Origin: Aliivibrio sp. S3MY1 | GTDB lineage: Bacteria; Pseudomonadota; Gammaproteobacteria; Enterobacterales; Vibrionaceae | NCBI RefSeq assembly: GCF_028765575.1 | Contig: NZ_JARACO010000021.1 | Span: 1-56,889, forward strand | Direction of reading: 5' to 3' | Length of the DNA: 56,889 nucleotides | Shown here: piece by piece, positions 1 to 8,134 of the stretch | Layout: every line of letters begins with the position of its first letter | Position numbering within the stretch: position 1 is the first letter of the stretch | Notes under the pieces: model-generated | What the model was told of the DNA's origin: nothing | Database searches by the model: none | The model's input: the letters and a program-made list of their open reading frames with translations, nothing else | Position numbers and translations under genes: made by a program

Positions 1-556
1 AATGAGTATCATGAGCAGGAAAGACAACTTGCATCCAGTGCTGTTGAATGAGTTCGCTTTTATTCCAAGAGATTGAATCAGAAGAGATAGAGGTCGACAT
101 CAATTCTGAATTGAGCCAAAGTTCAATATCATCAGCTTTCACATTAAAAATGAATGACGCAGCCCCTTCTTTTTTCACTTTTAAACCCAGATAAACCCCA
201 GAGCCTAAATGCTGCCATTGGTGCTTTCCGCGACGCTCCCAGCTTTGATCTTGCACAAAAGGAGGCAACCACTCATCCGCTAAGTAAGCAATATCTGGCC
301 ATGCCTTTTCTTCTGTGGATTCAGCCTGAATATCGTAAATTTCTTCATAAGCTAAACGTAATTCAGCGATCATGGCTAAATCGTCTTGCGTTAAATCGGT
401 AATTAATACTTGGTGTGGCTCAAGCTTTACGCCCTCATCGTTCGATTGATGGTATGGCAATGCGATCACCGCAATAAGCAAAATGCACCCAATAATGAGT
501 GCGATCCATTTACCCTCTGCGCTTCCATTATCTGGAGTGACGGGTTGGATAATCAT
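1..556 (-). CDS. Membrane-anchored periplasmic protein, C-terminus cut by window edge (possibly DUF6162)
   Basis: This minus-strand frame is open from an ATG at 556 to the window edge, giving about 185 residues without a stop. An N-terminal membrane segment (about residues 20-35, ending IAVIALPY) is followed by an exported acidic part with the motifs LADEWLPPF, GSGVYLGL and ADDIELWLN. The start overlaps the stop of the upstream secreted-protein gene as ATGA, which fits translational coupling and makes it the last visible gene of the PepSY-DUF2271-DUF4198 operon. It resembles the DUF6162 proteins found beside metal-uptake genes in marine gammaproteobacteria, but that name is from memory and unverified. 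The function is unknown, and the operon context suggests metal uptake. Confidence 0.6.
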   Translation of the reverse strand, partial: MIIQPVTPDNGSAEGKWIALIIGCILLIAVIALPYHQSNDEGVKLEPHQVLITDLTQDDLAMIAELRLAYEEIYDIQAESTEEKAWPDIAYLADEWLPPFVQDQSWERRGKHQWQHLGSGVYLGLKVKKEGAASFIFNVKADDIELWLNSELMSTSISSDSISWNKSELIQQHWMQVVFPAHDTH

Positions 557-870
557 TTCTCTGAGATCTCAACAACATCGACTTCCACAGGGCTTTCGTG
601 TCCTGAATCAAACACTAGATAAAAGTCCGTTTCAGGATTTGTAAATTCCGCAATTGAGCGTTTATCTGTCGTGACTTTTGCAATCAAATTGTCATCGTAA
701 TCATACATGTTTACATCATAATCAACGGCTTTGCTGCCATCACTGTAGCCGGTTTCACACAGTACTAAATTCGATTCAAACCAACAGCTCATTAATGGAA
801 AATGAGCAAAACTCGCAGAAGAAAAAAGAAGAGAAGACACAAAAAGGGTTTTTAGGGTTACTTTATTCAT
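553..870 (-). CDS. Small secreted protein in iron-type operon
   Basis: About 105 residues from the ATG at 870. The frame could extend to 897, but the extension places hydrophobic residues before a normal Lys-led signal peptide (MNKVTLKTLF... ending SASFA). The mature part is short and acidic, with two cysteines (SCWFES, VLCETG) that could form a disulfide, and beta-rich segments (YDVNMYDYDDN, VEVDVVEIS). It lies 57 bp after the DUF4198 gene and its stop overlaps the next start as ATGA, so it is an operon member. I do not recognise the family. It is probably a periplasmic accessory protein. Confidence 0.65.
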   Translation of the reverse strand: MNKVTLKTLFVSSLLFSSASFAHFPLMSCWFESNLVLCETGYSDGSKAVDYDVNMYDYDDNLIAKVTTDKRSIAEFTNPETDFYLVFDSGHESPVEVDVVEISEK

Positions 871-927
871 GGAAAAAATCTCGATAAACAGCACCACAAA
901 CCGTTATGGAAAGTGGTGCTAACTACA

Positions 928-1773
928 TTATTGAAGTAATGCTTCAAACGTTAAGTGAACATTTACACTGGCTTGCTCTGCAAGTGGGTGGTCTTTCAGC
1001 TCACCTTTGTAATTTGATTTCATCAGGTAACGACCCGCAGTTTCAGGAGTAAAGGTGATCTTTCCATCTTTATCACTCACGACATCAATTTGCTCTTGAT
1101 GATTGCGATATAGTGTTCCTTCACGAGTAATATCAGCGGTAACTCCCGCTTGAGGTTTACCATTAAAGAAAAATTGGAAAGTCACTGGCTCGCCTTCAAT
1201 AATGTCAGACGGGTGAGTTAATGGTTTAAGCTCTAACAAGGTATTATCAAGCTTCATTGCTTCTGTTGTTGGCTTACCTACTGTCACGTAACTTTCAGCA
1301 CGAGTGAAACTCACTTGGCTTACCACATCACGAGCTTTCTTAGGCAACACTAAATCACGATCGGCTTTGGTCGCTTTAATCCATTTCACCGTATCACGAC
1401 GACCCGCTTTATATTGGGTATAGTAAGTCGGTTCATTATTGATACGAACTTTATGCGTACCTTCTTCTTCAAAATAGAAATCAAACATTGAACGACGTTT
1501 GCCTTTAACGACAAAGTTTGGGCGCTCAGTACGACCATCAGGCATCACTACTTGTGCTTGGTCACTGCCTGCTGGCTTATCAAATACAAACGTACCGTGT
1601 GACGCGGTTACATCAAACGTAAGCCAATCACCACCTTCTTTAGATACGGTAAAATGAGAAGGTAAAACCCAACGAGGGTGTGCGTTAGCTGTCGTTGCAA
1701 CCAATAAACCTGCAGCCATCACGCTGGTTAATACTGCTGCTTTGAACTTACTGTTCATTAATGTTGTTTTCAT
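928..1773 (-). CDS. DUF4198 domain periplasmic protein
   Basis: About 281 residues. The ATG at 1773 puts a conventional signal peptide first (cleavage after TTANA), whereas the longer frame to 1803 adds ten residues with no clear role. The mature protein would begin HPRWVLPSHF, the His-Trp start typical of DUF4198 proteins, which are periplasmic and often sit beside nickel, cobalt or iron uptake genes. A free N-terminal histidine is a plausible metal ligand. The C-terminal part (FFFNGKPQAGVTADITREG, TAGRYLMKSNYKG) reads as an Ig-like beta domain. It is the third gene of the minus-strand operon that starts at the PepSY gene. The family call is fairly sure. The substrate is not known. Confidence 0.8.
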   Translation of the reverse strand: MKTTLMNSKFKAAVLTSVMAAGLLVATTANAHPRWVLPSHFTVSKEGGDWLTFDVTASHGTFVFDKPAGSDQAQVVMPDGRTERPNFVVKGKRRSMFDFYFEEEGTHKVRINNEPTYYTQYKAGRRDTVKWIKATKADRDLVLPKKARDVVSQVSFTRAESYVTVGKPTTEAMKLDNTLLELKPLTHPSDIIEGEPVTFQFFFNGKPQAGVTADITREGTLYRNHQEQIDVVSDKDGKITFTPETAGRYLMKSNYKGELKDHPLAEQASVNVHLTFEALLQ

Positions 1774-1808
1774 AATGTGTGTAATCCCTTGATAAATAGA
1801 CATCTAAA

Positions 1809-2333
1809 TTATTTTTTATAATGAATGGTGATTTCGCCAGTCTCTTCTGTTGGCTTTAACTGGTAAGTCATATCATTATCACCAAGTGTCATTTTTTGAC
1901 GTAAATAGTTACGGCCACCGTGCTCGCGAACCACTTCGATATGTAACGTATAATCCCCTTGTGGCAGCGTCTGACCTGAGTCATCTTTGCCATCCCAACT
2001 GAATTTATATTTACCTGCTGGTCGTGTGGCAGAAGTAACAGCATCAACTAATTCACGATCGTAACGACCGACTTTACGCCACCAGCTTCTTAAATCTTTC
2101 AGCCACTCATCTTTACCAACCCATAACTCAATCGTTTTTACTGACTTACGTTCGCTGTTTTCAATCCACACCGCCACATAAGGGCGTGCATACATGGTGG
2201 TCATCATCGTCGGAAGCTCAAAAGCAACATCGACTTTCGCACTCTCAGAAATAACCGCTGAGTTAACAAAAAGAGGCGTTGTTAATACCATTGCAGCAAT
2301 TGAATGTCGTAAATAGGTAGAGAGTGAAGCCAT
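1809..2333 (-). CDS. DUF2271 domain periplasmic protein
   Basis: About 174 residues from the ATG at 2333, which has AAGGA seven bases upstream. The longer frame to 2468 merely overlaps the PepSY gene. A signal peptide (MASLSTYLRH... to VNSA) leads a DUF2271-type domain with the family pattern YVAVWIEN, TIELWVGKDEWLKDLRSWW, AGKYKFSWDGKDD and LPQGDYTLHIEVVREHGG. DUF2271 proteins are periplasmic, and many are encoded with PepSY proteins or flavin-transfer genes. It starts 33 bp after the PepSY stop, so the two are probably cotranscribed. Its role is unknown. The fold resembles FlgD/Ig-like hooks. Confidence 0.8.
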   Translation of the reverse strand: MASLSTYLRHSIAAMVLTTPLFVNSAVISESAKVDVAFELPTMMTTMYARPYVAVWIENSERKSVKTIELWVGKDEWLKDLRSWWRKVGRYDRELVDAVTSATRPAGKYKFSWDGKDDSGQTLPQGDYTLHIEVVREHGGRNYLRQKMTLGDNDMTYQLKPTEETGEITIHYKK

Positions 2334-2365
2334 TGTGATGTCCTTATGGGTACAGGTTAAAAGGG

Positions 2366-3010
2366 TTAAGGTACGGCAATAAAATACAATGCAAGTGTGA
2401 TTGATGAACCCAATGCCATCCACTTCATTGAGGTCATTAGTGTTCTTTTTTTCGGTAAAATTAAGCACACACCTGTGAGTACAAAAAAGATCATTAATAG
2501 CGCGGTAATATCAATGAATGCTTTCCAAACTTCACCGCTGTTTCGTCCTTTGTGTAAGTCATTTAATAGCGCAACAACGCCATAGTTTGAACTTTCAATA
2601 TCCGCCATGCCTGTCGTTAAATCGATATAAACAGACGCGTTATAACCGGGGCCTTTATAATTTAATGACAATTCACCCTCGACTAATTCACCGTCTTCAA
2701 CGTCGGTAAAAACATCAACATTAGAAGGCGTTCCAGAGAGATCGGAGTGTTGATTTAAGTAATCAAGCAAAGCGGCGGTATTTGGTTTATTCCAAAGGAT
2801 GTGTTGTTTTTCATCTTGAGAAAAAAGCACACTGCTAGGAACAGAAAGAGTGGTATTTTTGATGTCTGGTGAACGGCTAACAAACCAATCAGGACGATTT
2901 AGTGTGATCCCGGTGAGCGAGAAAAATAAGACAACAAGTAAAAGCGCCATTGATACGTAGACATGTAAGCGACGCGCCCACAATTGTACTTGTTTATTTT
3001 TCAGCAACAT
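2366..3010 (-). CDS. PepSY-associated transmembrane protein, first gene of Fur-type operon
   Basis: About 214 residues. I chose the ATG at 3010 over the TTG at 3079 because a Fur-like box lies at 3055-3073, inside the longer frame. TM1 is at about residues 12-35 (LHVYVSMALLLVVLFFSLTG), followed by a periplasmic PepSY-like part (GPGYNASVYIDLTTGMADIESS). The second half has TM helices ITALLMIFFVLTGVCLI and WMALGSSITLALYFIAV. The NDLHKGRNSGEVWK motif next to a membrane helix is typical of PepSY_TM proteins, some of which act in ferric-siderophore reduction or haem/flavin handling. It heads the DUF2271-DUF4198 operon. A reductive iron-release role is inference. Confidence 0.8.
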   Translation of the reverse strand: MLLKNKQVQLWARRLHVYVSMALLLVVLFFSLTGITLNRPDWFVSRSPDIKNTTLSVPSSVLFSQDEKQHILWNKPNTAALLDYLNQHSDLSGTPSNVDVFTDVEDGELVEGELSLNYKGPGYNASVYIDLTTGMADIESSNYGVVALLNDLHKGRNSGEVWKAFIDITALLMIFFVLTGVCLILPKKRTLMTSMKWMALGSSITLALYFIAVP

Positions 3011-3054
3011 GAATAAGACAGGATCATTTAAGAATAATGGAAGGTAATGTAATT

Positions 3055-3073
3055 GATAATGATTTGCGTTGAC
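3055..3073 (-). promoter_or_regulatory. Fur-like box before the PepSY operon
   Basis: Read on the minus strand, this 19-mer matches the classical Fur consensus at about 14 of 19 positions, including an intact AATCATTATC half. It sits 45 bp upstream of the ATG at 3010, in promoter position for the PepSY-DUF2271-DUF4198 operon. Confidence 0.6.
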
Positions 3074-3136
3074 ATTCAATTTACATTATTTACGTTTGGG
3101 AGATTATTTAATCTCTTTTTTATAGGAGGAGTGAAA

Positions 3137-3158
3137 GCCCTCATCATTTGATAAGGGC
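3137..3158 (-). terminator. Hairpin after the TonB operon
   Basis: A stem of about nine or ten pairs with a very small loop (arms gccctcatca and tgataagggc on the plus strand) is followed on the minus strand by only TTTC. It lies between the stop of the TPR gene and the Fur-like promoter of the PepSY operon and probably separates the two transcripts, perhaps incompletely. Confidence 0.5.
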
Positions 3159-3170
3159 ATTAAATGAATT

Positions 3171-4373
3171 TTATGCTGAATTTTTGCTTGTCTTTCGCAA
3201 TTGAGACAAATATTTTATCCACCCTTTCGCTTCATTTGATGGCGTAAAATCATTGGCTCTTTTGGCATAAAGTAAGGCTGAATCTATTTGGTTTAGCTTG
3301 TAATACGCTCTTACTTTAGCTAATGCAATATCACCTGTCTTTTTGTAATCTTTAACCTTATCTAAAGTCTTCAAGCCTTGTTGATAGTGACCTTCTTGGA
3401 TCTGCAATTGGGCCACTTGCCAATAATAACGTGGATCTAGTGCTGCTGCTTTTGACCAAGTAACAGTGGCTTTGTCCCACTCTTTTGCTGCTTGCCAATA
3501 GCTTGCCTGCATTGTCAGTAAATCAATATCACTTTGTGCTTCATCTAACTGATTTAAGACTTCTGCGGCTTTCTCTGGGATACCGCGTTGAGCATAAAGT
3601 TGAGCTAATAATTTCAATTCCGCTTGACTCAACTCAATTCCTTGTCGCTCTGCAAGAATAAGGGTATCTAACGCATTTTTAGGTTGATTCAAACGAAGTT
3701 GAATACTCGTTAACTGCTGCCACCACGTCACTTTATTTGGTTCAAGTACAATTAAACTGTTCAATGTTGGGATCGCCGATTTCCACTGTTTTAATTGCAG
3801 TTGCGCCCCTAATTTCAACACTAGCGATTGGCTTCTTTCACTTTTTTTCTTATATATCGCGACACGTTCATGCTTGTTTAATGCAGAAAGGACCTTTTCC
3901 CATTGCGCCAACTGGTAATGAGTTTGAGAAATACGGAACCATAAATCGCCTATTTTTTGTTTTTCAGGCACTGAGTTCGCTAATTGATAATAATGTGGTA
4001 ACGCATCACTAAAGCGCTGCTCGGTTAATAATAAATCAGCAAGCATACGTTGTGTTATCCATGCTTGCTCATCGGCTAATTGCTGGCTATTTACCGCTTT
4101 AGTAAGGTATTTAACTGCCGATTTACTGCTCCCAGCCTGCCAGTGAAACACACCTAACATGCGTTGAATATAGGCTTTATCATAATCCTGGGAAGGGGTT
4201 AATTCTGCCAAAACAGCAATTGCCTCAGGCATTTTTTCTTGCTGTTGTAGTTGCAATGCTCGCTGTACTTTACCCGCATTGTATTGACTAAGTTGCTGAG
4301 CTTGCACAGCCTCTGCAAAAAATAAAGCGGCGCTAAGAATAAGAACAGAAGCATGTAATTTTAATTTCATCAT
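3171..4373 (-). CDS. Exported TPR protein of the TonB2-type system
   Basis: About 400 residues from overlapping start codons at 4373/4370, where ATGATGA joins it to the tonB stop. The signal peptide ends AEAVQAQ, and the rest is a run of tetratricopeptide-like helical pairs (AYIQRMLGVFHWQAG, LWFRISQTHYQLAQWEK, ALLYAKRANDFTPSNEAKGW). Vibrio TonB2-type loci end in such a TPR gene directly after tonB, so position and architecture agree. It probably acts in the periplasm as a scaffold or modulator of the energy-transducing complex. The exact role is not established from the sequence. Confidence 0.85.
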   Translation of the reverse strand: MMKLKLHASVLILSAALFFAEAVQAQQLSQYNAGKVQRALQLQQQEKMPEAIAVLAELTPSQDYDKAYIQRMLGVFHWQAGSSKSAVKYLTKAVNSQQLADEQAWITQRMLADLLLTEQRFSDALPHYYQLANSVPEKQKIGDLWFRISQTHYQLAQWEKVLSALNKHERVAIYKKKSERSQSLVLKLGAQLQLKQWKSAIPTLNSLIVLEPNKVTWWQQLTSIQLRLNQPKNALDTLILAERQGIELSQAELKLLAQLYAQRGIPEKAAEVLNQLDEAQSDIDLLTMQASYWQAAKEWDKATVTWSKAAALDPRYYWQVAQLQIQEGHYQQGLKTLDKVKDYKKTGDIALAKVRAYYKLNQIDSALLYAKRANDFTPSNEAKGWIKYLSQLRKTSKNSA

Positions 4374-4990
4374 TTTGCTAACGTAAACTCCAATTTCACC
4401 GTTTGTCCAACTTGAGCAATGGCTTTCCCACCGACTATTTTTGGTTGATATTTCCATTTTTTCAACGCTTTAACGGCTTCTCTTTCAAACATTCTACGCG
4501 GTTTAGCGTCCGTCACTTTTACATCGGTTGGGCGACCTTGCTCATCAATGGTAAATGACATAACAACAAAGCCCTCAGCGCCTCTTTTCATTGCTTTTGA
4601 TGGATAACGAGGCTCAACACGATATAATGGCATCGCTTGCTGGTTACCCGTAAAATCGGCAAAACTCGGTGCATTAATCGCTAACCCTGAAATTCCAGAA
4701 TCCAAGCTCATTGGTGGCATTGAACTTTGTGGTGTCGCCATTGAGGTTTGAGTTTGAGACGCCATTGGTTTTGCCTCTGGTGGCGGCTCTGGTGTTTCTG
4801 GTTTTTCTGGCACTCGTCGTTGACGACGTTGAATATCTTGCTCTTGCTCTACCATCACCATGTCAAAGCGGATCGTCTCACTGCTTTCAGGTTTACCGTT
4901 ATGACCGTTGTCTACCATCCACGCCATAAACATGAATAGCCCTACCGTCATAGAAAGCGCAATAGGCACTGCCAACAATAATCGCCACAT
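4370..4990 (-). CDS. tonB: TonB energy transducer (TonB2-type)
   Basis: 206 residues. An N-terminal membrane anchor (about residues 3-24) is followed by a shortened Pro-rich linker (KPETPEPPPEAKP) and a C-terminal TonB domain from about residue 118 (YRVEPRYPSKAMKRGAEG, KKWKYQPKIVGG). TonB carries the energy of the ExbB/ExbD proton channel to outer-membrane receptors. The protein is short, as Vibrio TonB2/TonB3 are, and it lacks a long Pro-Lys spacer. It shares one base with exbD (TAATG) and overlaps the TPR gene, so translation is coupled. The presumed client is the receptor at 8135-10237. Confidence 0.93.
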   Translation of the reverse strand: MWRLLLAVPIALSMTVGLFMFMAWMVDNGHNGKPESSETIRFDMVMVEQEQDIQRRQRRVPEKPETPEPPPEAKPMASQTQTSMATPQSSMPPMSLDSGISGLAINAPSFADFTGNQQAMPLYRVEPRYPSKAMKRGAEGFVVMSFTIDEQGRPTDVKVTDAKPRRMFEREAVKALKKWKYQPKIVGGKAIAQVGQTVKLEFTLAK

Positions 4991-5394
4991 TAATTTTTCT
5001 CCGCAGCCAATGCGATGCCTTTAACTCCCGCACCTTTAGCCGCATCCATGACTTTCACAACCGTACCGTTGTACGCATGTTCATCTGCTTGGATCACTAA
5101 CGATGCATCTGGTTGCTCTAGTAATAAATGCTCTAATGTCGCTTGAACTCGCTCTGCATCCACCATACGCTTATCAATGAAAATATCGTTTGAAGCCGTA
5201 ATAGCGACAAAAATACCCGCGTCTTTTTGGCTTGATACATTGCTTGCTTGAGGGCGATTAACTTCAACCCCTGATTCACGTACAAATGAACTGGTTACGA
5301 TAAAAAAGATCAACATGATAAATACGATATCGAGCATTGATGTTAAATCTATTTGTGCTTCTTCTTGATTTGAAGAACGACGGCCAAGTCTCAT
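4990..5394 (-). CDS. exbD: ExbD biopolymer transport protein
   Basis: 134 residues with one N-terminal membrane helix (MLDIVFIMLIFFIVTSSF) that carries the essential aspartate of ExbD/TolR channels near residue 22 (SMLDIVF), then a periplasmic domain (VEVNRPQA, SLVIQADEHAYNGTVVKVMDAAK). With ExbB it forms the proton channel that energises TonB. It overlaps exbB by four bases (ATGA) and tonB by one, as expected for a tightly coupled stoichiometric complex. Length and motifs are normal for the family. Confidence 0.93.
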   Translation of the reverse strand: MRLGRRSSNQEEAQIDLTSMLDIVFIMLIFFIVTSSFVRESGVEVNRPQASNVSSQKDAGIFVAITASNDIFIDKRMVDAERVQATLEHLLLEQPDASLVIQADEHAYNGTVVKVMDAAKGAGVKGIALAAEKN

Positions 5395-5900
5395 GACTGA
5401 CTCCTTAATGCTTTTTCTAAATGATGTTCTTTACGGCGGCATACTTTGGCTAAACGAGCATGAACAAACATACCCGCTAGCGCAGCAACCATGCCAGCCA
5501 TGGTGGGTAATGTCGCTAACGAAATTCCCGATGCCATCAGTTTTGGCTGGCTGCTGCCTTGATTTGCCATCACATCAAACACTGAGATCATGCCTGTTAC
5601 CGTGCCTAGCAAACCGAGCATTGGGCAAATGGCGACAAGAACTTTGATGAAATTCATGTATTGATTAAGCTGAAGATGTGCTTCGCTTACCCAGCCATCA
5701 CGGATCGTTTTCGCATACCACGAATCATGATCATCTCGCTGCTGCCATTTATCTAACCATACTTTTTTCTGTGCCGGAAAAGTGAAAGATAAGAAAAATA
5801 CACGCTCAACCACTAGTAACCAACACACCGCTACAACTGCGCCTAACCACCATAAAATGGGGCCGCCTTGTGCCATAAAGTGAGATAAGAAGGCCGTCAT
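5391..5900 (-). CDS. exbB: ExbB proton-channel protein
   Basis: 169 residues with three membrane segments: about 14-32 (WWLGAVVAVCWLLVVERVF), 85-107 (FIKVLVAICPMLGLLGTVTG) and 125-147 (GISLATLPTMAGMVAALAGMF). The GLLGTVTGM motif is the hallmark of the MotA/TolQ/ExbB family. It is the short ExbB2-type form. It lies between ttpC (one-base overlap) and exbD (four-base overlap). It would form the inner-membrane channel pentamer, with TtpC as the extra partner that the Vibrio TonB2 system needs. Confidence 0.92.
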   Translation of the reverse strand: MTAFLSHFMAQGGPILWWLGAVVAVCWLLVVERVFFLSFTFPAQKKVWLDKWQQRDDHDSWYAKTIRDGWVSEAHLQLNQYMNFIKVLVAICPMLGLLGTVTGMISVFDVMANQGSSQPKLMASGISLATLPTMAGMVAALAGMFVHARLAKVCRRKEHHLEKALRSQS

Positions 5901-7255
5901 TAGGCTGCAATTCCCATTGATTTGTTTATTGTTTCTTTTTCTGCTTGTTCAGCCACTAAACTCAAGCCCTGTTTTTCAAGAATGGTGCGAATACTCTCTG
6001 CTTGTGAGCTTAAAATATTGTGAGTTAATAACAGTGGCATCGCCGCAACCAAACCTAGTACCGTCGTCACAAGTGCCATTGAAATACCGCCCGCCATTAC
6101 TTTTGGATCGCCATTACCAAATTGTGTGATCACTTGGAACGTTTCGATCATGCCAGTAACTGTGCCTAAAAGCCCTAACATAGGTGCTAATGCCGCAAGA
6201 AGCTTAAGCATTGAAAGACCTTTTTCTAATCCTTGCTGCTCATCGACAATAGTTTCTAATAAGCGAAGTTCTAATGCTTCTACTGAGCGCGTTTTTTCTG
6301 CATCATAAACAGATAAAACACGACCAAGAGGGTTATTACCGATGTGTGCAGGATCTTTTAATTGAGTGCGGATCTGCTGACGAATAACCAACAATCTAGC
6401 GCCATTAAATAACGAGATAAGCAGGCCAATTGCCAATAGCGCGATAATGATTTGTCCAACCACACCACCCGCTTGAAGGCGATCTTTTAGCGTTGGTGAA
6501 TTTGCAAGTTGCTCTAGCATGATGCCACGCGATGGATCCACTGCCATCATGATCACTTGTTGCTGTGCCATATCAGCGACTGTTGCTACTGATGGCGCAA
6601 GCTCTGGCTGTTGTGCATAATACGTTGCTACGTTCTTTTTATTATCCCAACGTAAAAAGCCTTCGTCGCCAACCAATGCCATATTGCCTAAACGGTAAGC
6701 ATTCACTTCTGCGCGATGACCGGCACCATTAATAACAGTCACAGGAACTAAAGTCAGTTGTGAACTTACCTGTGCTTGTTGAGCCATTGTTTGCCACAAA
6801 CCGGTCAATTGGCCCATCGAAGGCAACGATTTAGCGGCAACGATATCATTAATTACTTGGCTATTTTTCTTATCATCAAGGCCTGTCACTGAGTTCTTTA
6901 ACTCTAGTTCGACATCTTTTGCTGTTTGTCTTACTACACCAAACAGCTCTCCCAAACTGCCTGTTTCTAGATGCAATTTTTGCTCTAAAGAGGCTAACGT
7001 TTTTTCATTATTACTGAACGTTGAGCTTAACTTATCACTCTCATTTTGTAGCTGTTTTCGCTCTGCTATTAACGCATCTCTTTGTGCTTTTAAACTTTGT
7101 TCTGTTTGTTTAAAACCAGACTCACGCTGTGCATTATGTTGCTTTTGAATTTGGCTTGCTTGCTTGGTGTCTTGAACCAATTCAGAGCTTGCTGCCGATA
7201 TGTTAGCTGAAAAGCTTAATACTGAAATAGCTAAAATAAGTGGTTTAATCGTCAT
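5900..7255 (-). CDS. ttpC: TtpC, large ExbB-like protein of TonB2-type systems
   Basis: 451 residues. A signal peptide (ending ANISA) is followed by a long coiled coil (about 25-125, rich in Gln/Lys/Glu), a periplasmic middle part (VINGAGHRAEVNAYRLG), and a C-terminal MotA/TolQ/ExbB domain with three helices and the motif GLLGTVTGMIETF near residue 360. This is the architecture of TtpC, which Vibrio TonB2 needs in addition to ExbB and ExbD. It starts one base after the DUF3450 stop and ends one base into exbB. The second channel-like GLLGTVTGM motif in the same operon is normal for this system and is not a duplication artefact. Confidence 0.9.
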   Translation of the reverse strand: MTIKPLILAISVLSFSANISAASSELVQDTKQASQIQKQHNAQRESGFKQTEQSLKAQRDALIAERKQLQNESDKLSSTFSNNEKTLASLEQKLHLETGSLGELFGVVRQTAKDVELELKNSVTGLDDKKNSQVINDIVAAKSLPSMGQLTGLWQTMAQQAQVSSQLTLVPVTVINGAGHRAEVNAYRLGNMALVGDEGFLRWDNKKNVATYYAQQPELAPSVATVADMAQQQVIMMAVDPSRGIMLEQLANSPTLKDRLQAGGVVGQIIIALLAIGLLISLFNGARLLVIRQQIRTQLKDPAHIGNNPLGRVLSVYDAEKTRSVEALELRLLETIVDEQQGLEKGLSMLKLLAALAPMLGLLGTVTGMIETFQVITQFGNGDPKVMAGGISMALVTTVLGLVAAMPLLLTHNILSSQAESIRTILEKQGLSLVAEQAEKETINKSMGIAA

Positions 7256-7256
7256 G

Positions 7257-8024
7257 TTATTTCACCTCTTTCAGTGATAAAGAAACGGGTAGAGTCAATA
7301 AGCTCGGTGCCACTTGTTTATAAGCAACAGAGTACGCTTTAGCTAAGTCGTCATTAAATGATGAATCCAGTAACGTCCACTGATTACGGTAGGTATTCCA
7401 GCTCCAGTATTGTGAAGAATCCAAACGACGAGCAAGCAAAGATACACGACCTAAATGCAACATATCAGCATCAATTAATTCATCATTTTCAACCGTGATT
7501 TGAGTTTGGTATGTGCCTAGCTTTGAGCCATAATCCATCTCAATTTGATACGCTTCGAGGATACGACGATATTTTTCTGCATCACTCACATCGGCTCTGG
7601 TCATCATGTGTTCAAGTTTTTCAATGCGTTGTTGGCGTTCTGCGATCTTAATTGGTTTATCTTGCTCAACTAACACAGTAAGACCCGACAACATTTTATA
7701 CATCAATGGAACAACGCCTTGGCGAGTGTCTTTGATGGTTTCAATTTGAGTATTTAAATTAGTCATTTCTTGTTGCTGACTATTCACCAAACCAGTGAGG
7801 TGATCACGATAAACCGCAAGATTCTTTACTTCTTCTTGCAGTTGTTCGATCTCTGCTTTATATGCCAATGTTGCTTCTGAACTTTTATCAATTTTTGTTT
7901 GGCTCACCGCAGAGGCTGTATTCGATTTATTTTCGATAGATCGTGCTTGCTCAAGTGTAGAGGCTTGAGCCGTTGTGATCACGGTAGCTAACGCTATTCC
8001 AATACTGGTTTTTAAAATATTCAT
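7257..8024 (-). CDS. DUF3450 coiled-coil periplasmic protein
   Basis: 255 residues with a signal peptide (ends TTAQA), a coiled coil at about 45-100 (LAYKAEIEQLQEEVKNLAVY), and a globular part (VPLMYKMLSGLTVLVEQDKPI, MTRADVSDAEKYRRILEAYQIEMDYGSKLG). The VPLMYKML...D.P pattern is that of DUF3450 proteins, which precede ttpC in Vibrio and Shewanella TonB2-type loci. It starts 110 bp after the receptor gene, beyond a hairpin, so it can be transcribed by read-through or from its own promoter. It probably interacts with TtpC in the periplasm. The biochemical role is unknown. Confidence 0.85.
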   Translation of the reverse strand: MNILKTSIGIALATVITTAQASTLEQARSIENKSNTASAVSQTKIDKSSEATLAYKAEIEQLQEEVKNLAVYRDHLTGLVNSQQQEMTNLNTQIETIKDTRQGVVPLMYKMLSGLTVLVEQDKPIKIAERQQRIEKLEHMMTRADVSDAEKYRRILEAYQIEMDYGSKLGTYQTQITVENDELIDADMLHLGRVSLLARRLDSSQYWSWNTYRNQWTLLDSSFNDDLAKAYSVAYKQVAPSLLTLPVSLSLKEVK

Positions 8025-8095
8025 ATTATCTATTTCTTAACTGTTCTTTTTTAAGCTCTATCTCTTAAAAAATTTGCCTTTAAATAAACGCACTA

Positions 8096-8117
8096 AAGGG
8101 AGACCGAAGTCTCCCTT
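8096..8117 (-). terminator. UUCG-loop hairpin between receptor and TonB genes
   Basis: The minus-strand RNA forms a perfect nine-pair stem (AAGGGAGAC with GTCTCCCTT) capped by a UUCG tetraloop, with a weak T-run (CCCTTTAG) after it. It follows the receptor stop at 8135 and precedes the DUF3450 gene, so it is likely to be a partial terminator or mRNA-stabilising hairpin that lowers expression of the TonB genes relative to the receptor. Confidence 0.6.
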
Positions 8118-8134
8118 ATATTTACTGCGCTAAA

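Noticed and set aside
154-402. Plus-strand open frame of 82 residues at the left edge
   Set aside because: It is antisense to the minus-strand gene running off the edge, which has a proper start and coupling to its neighbour.
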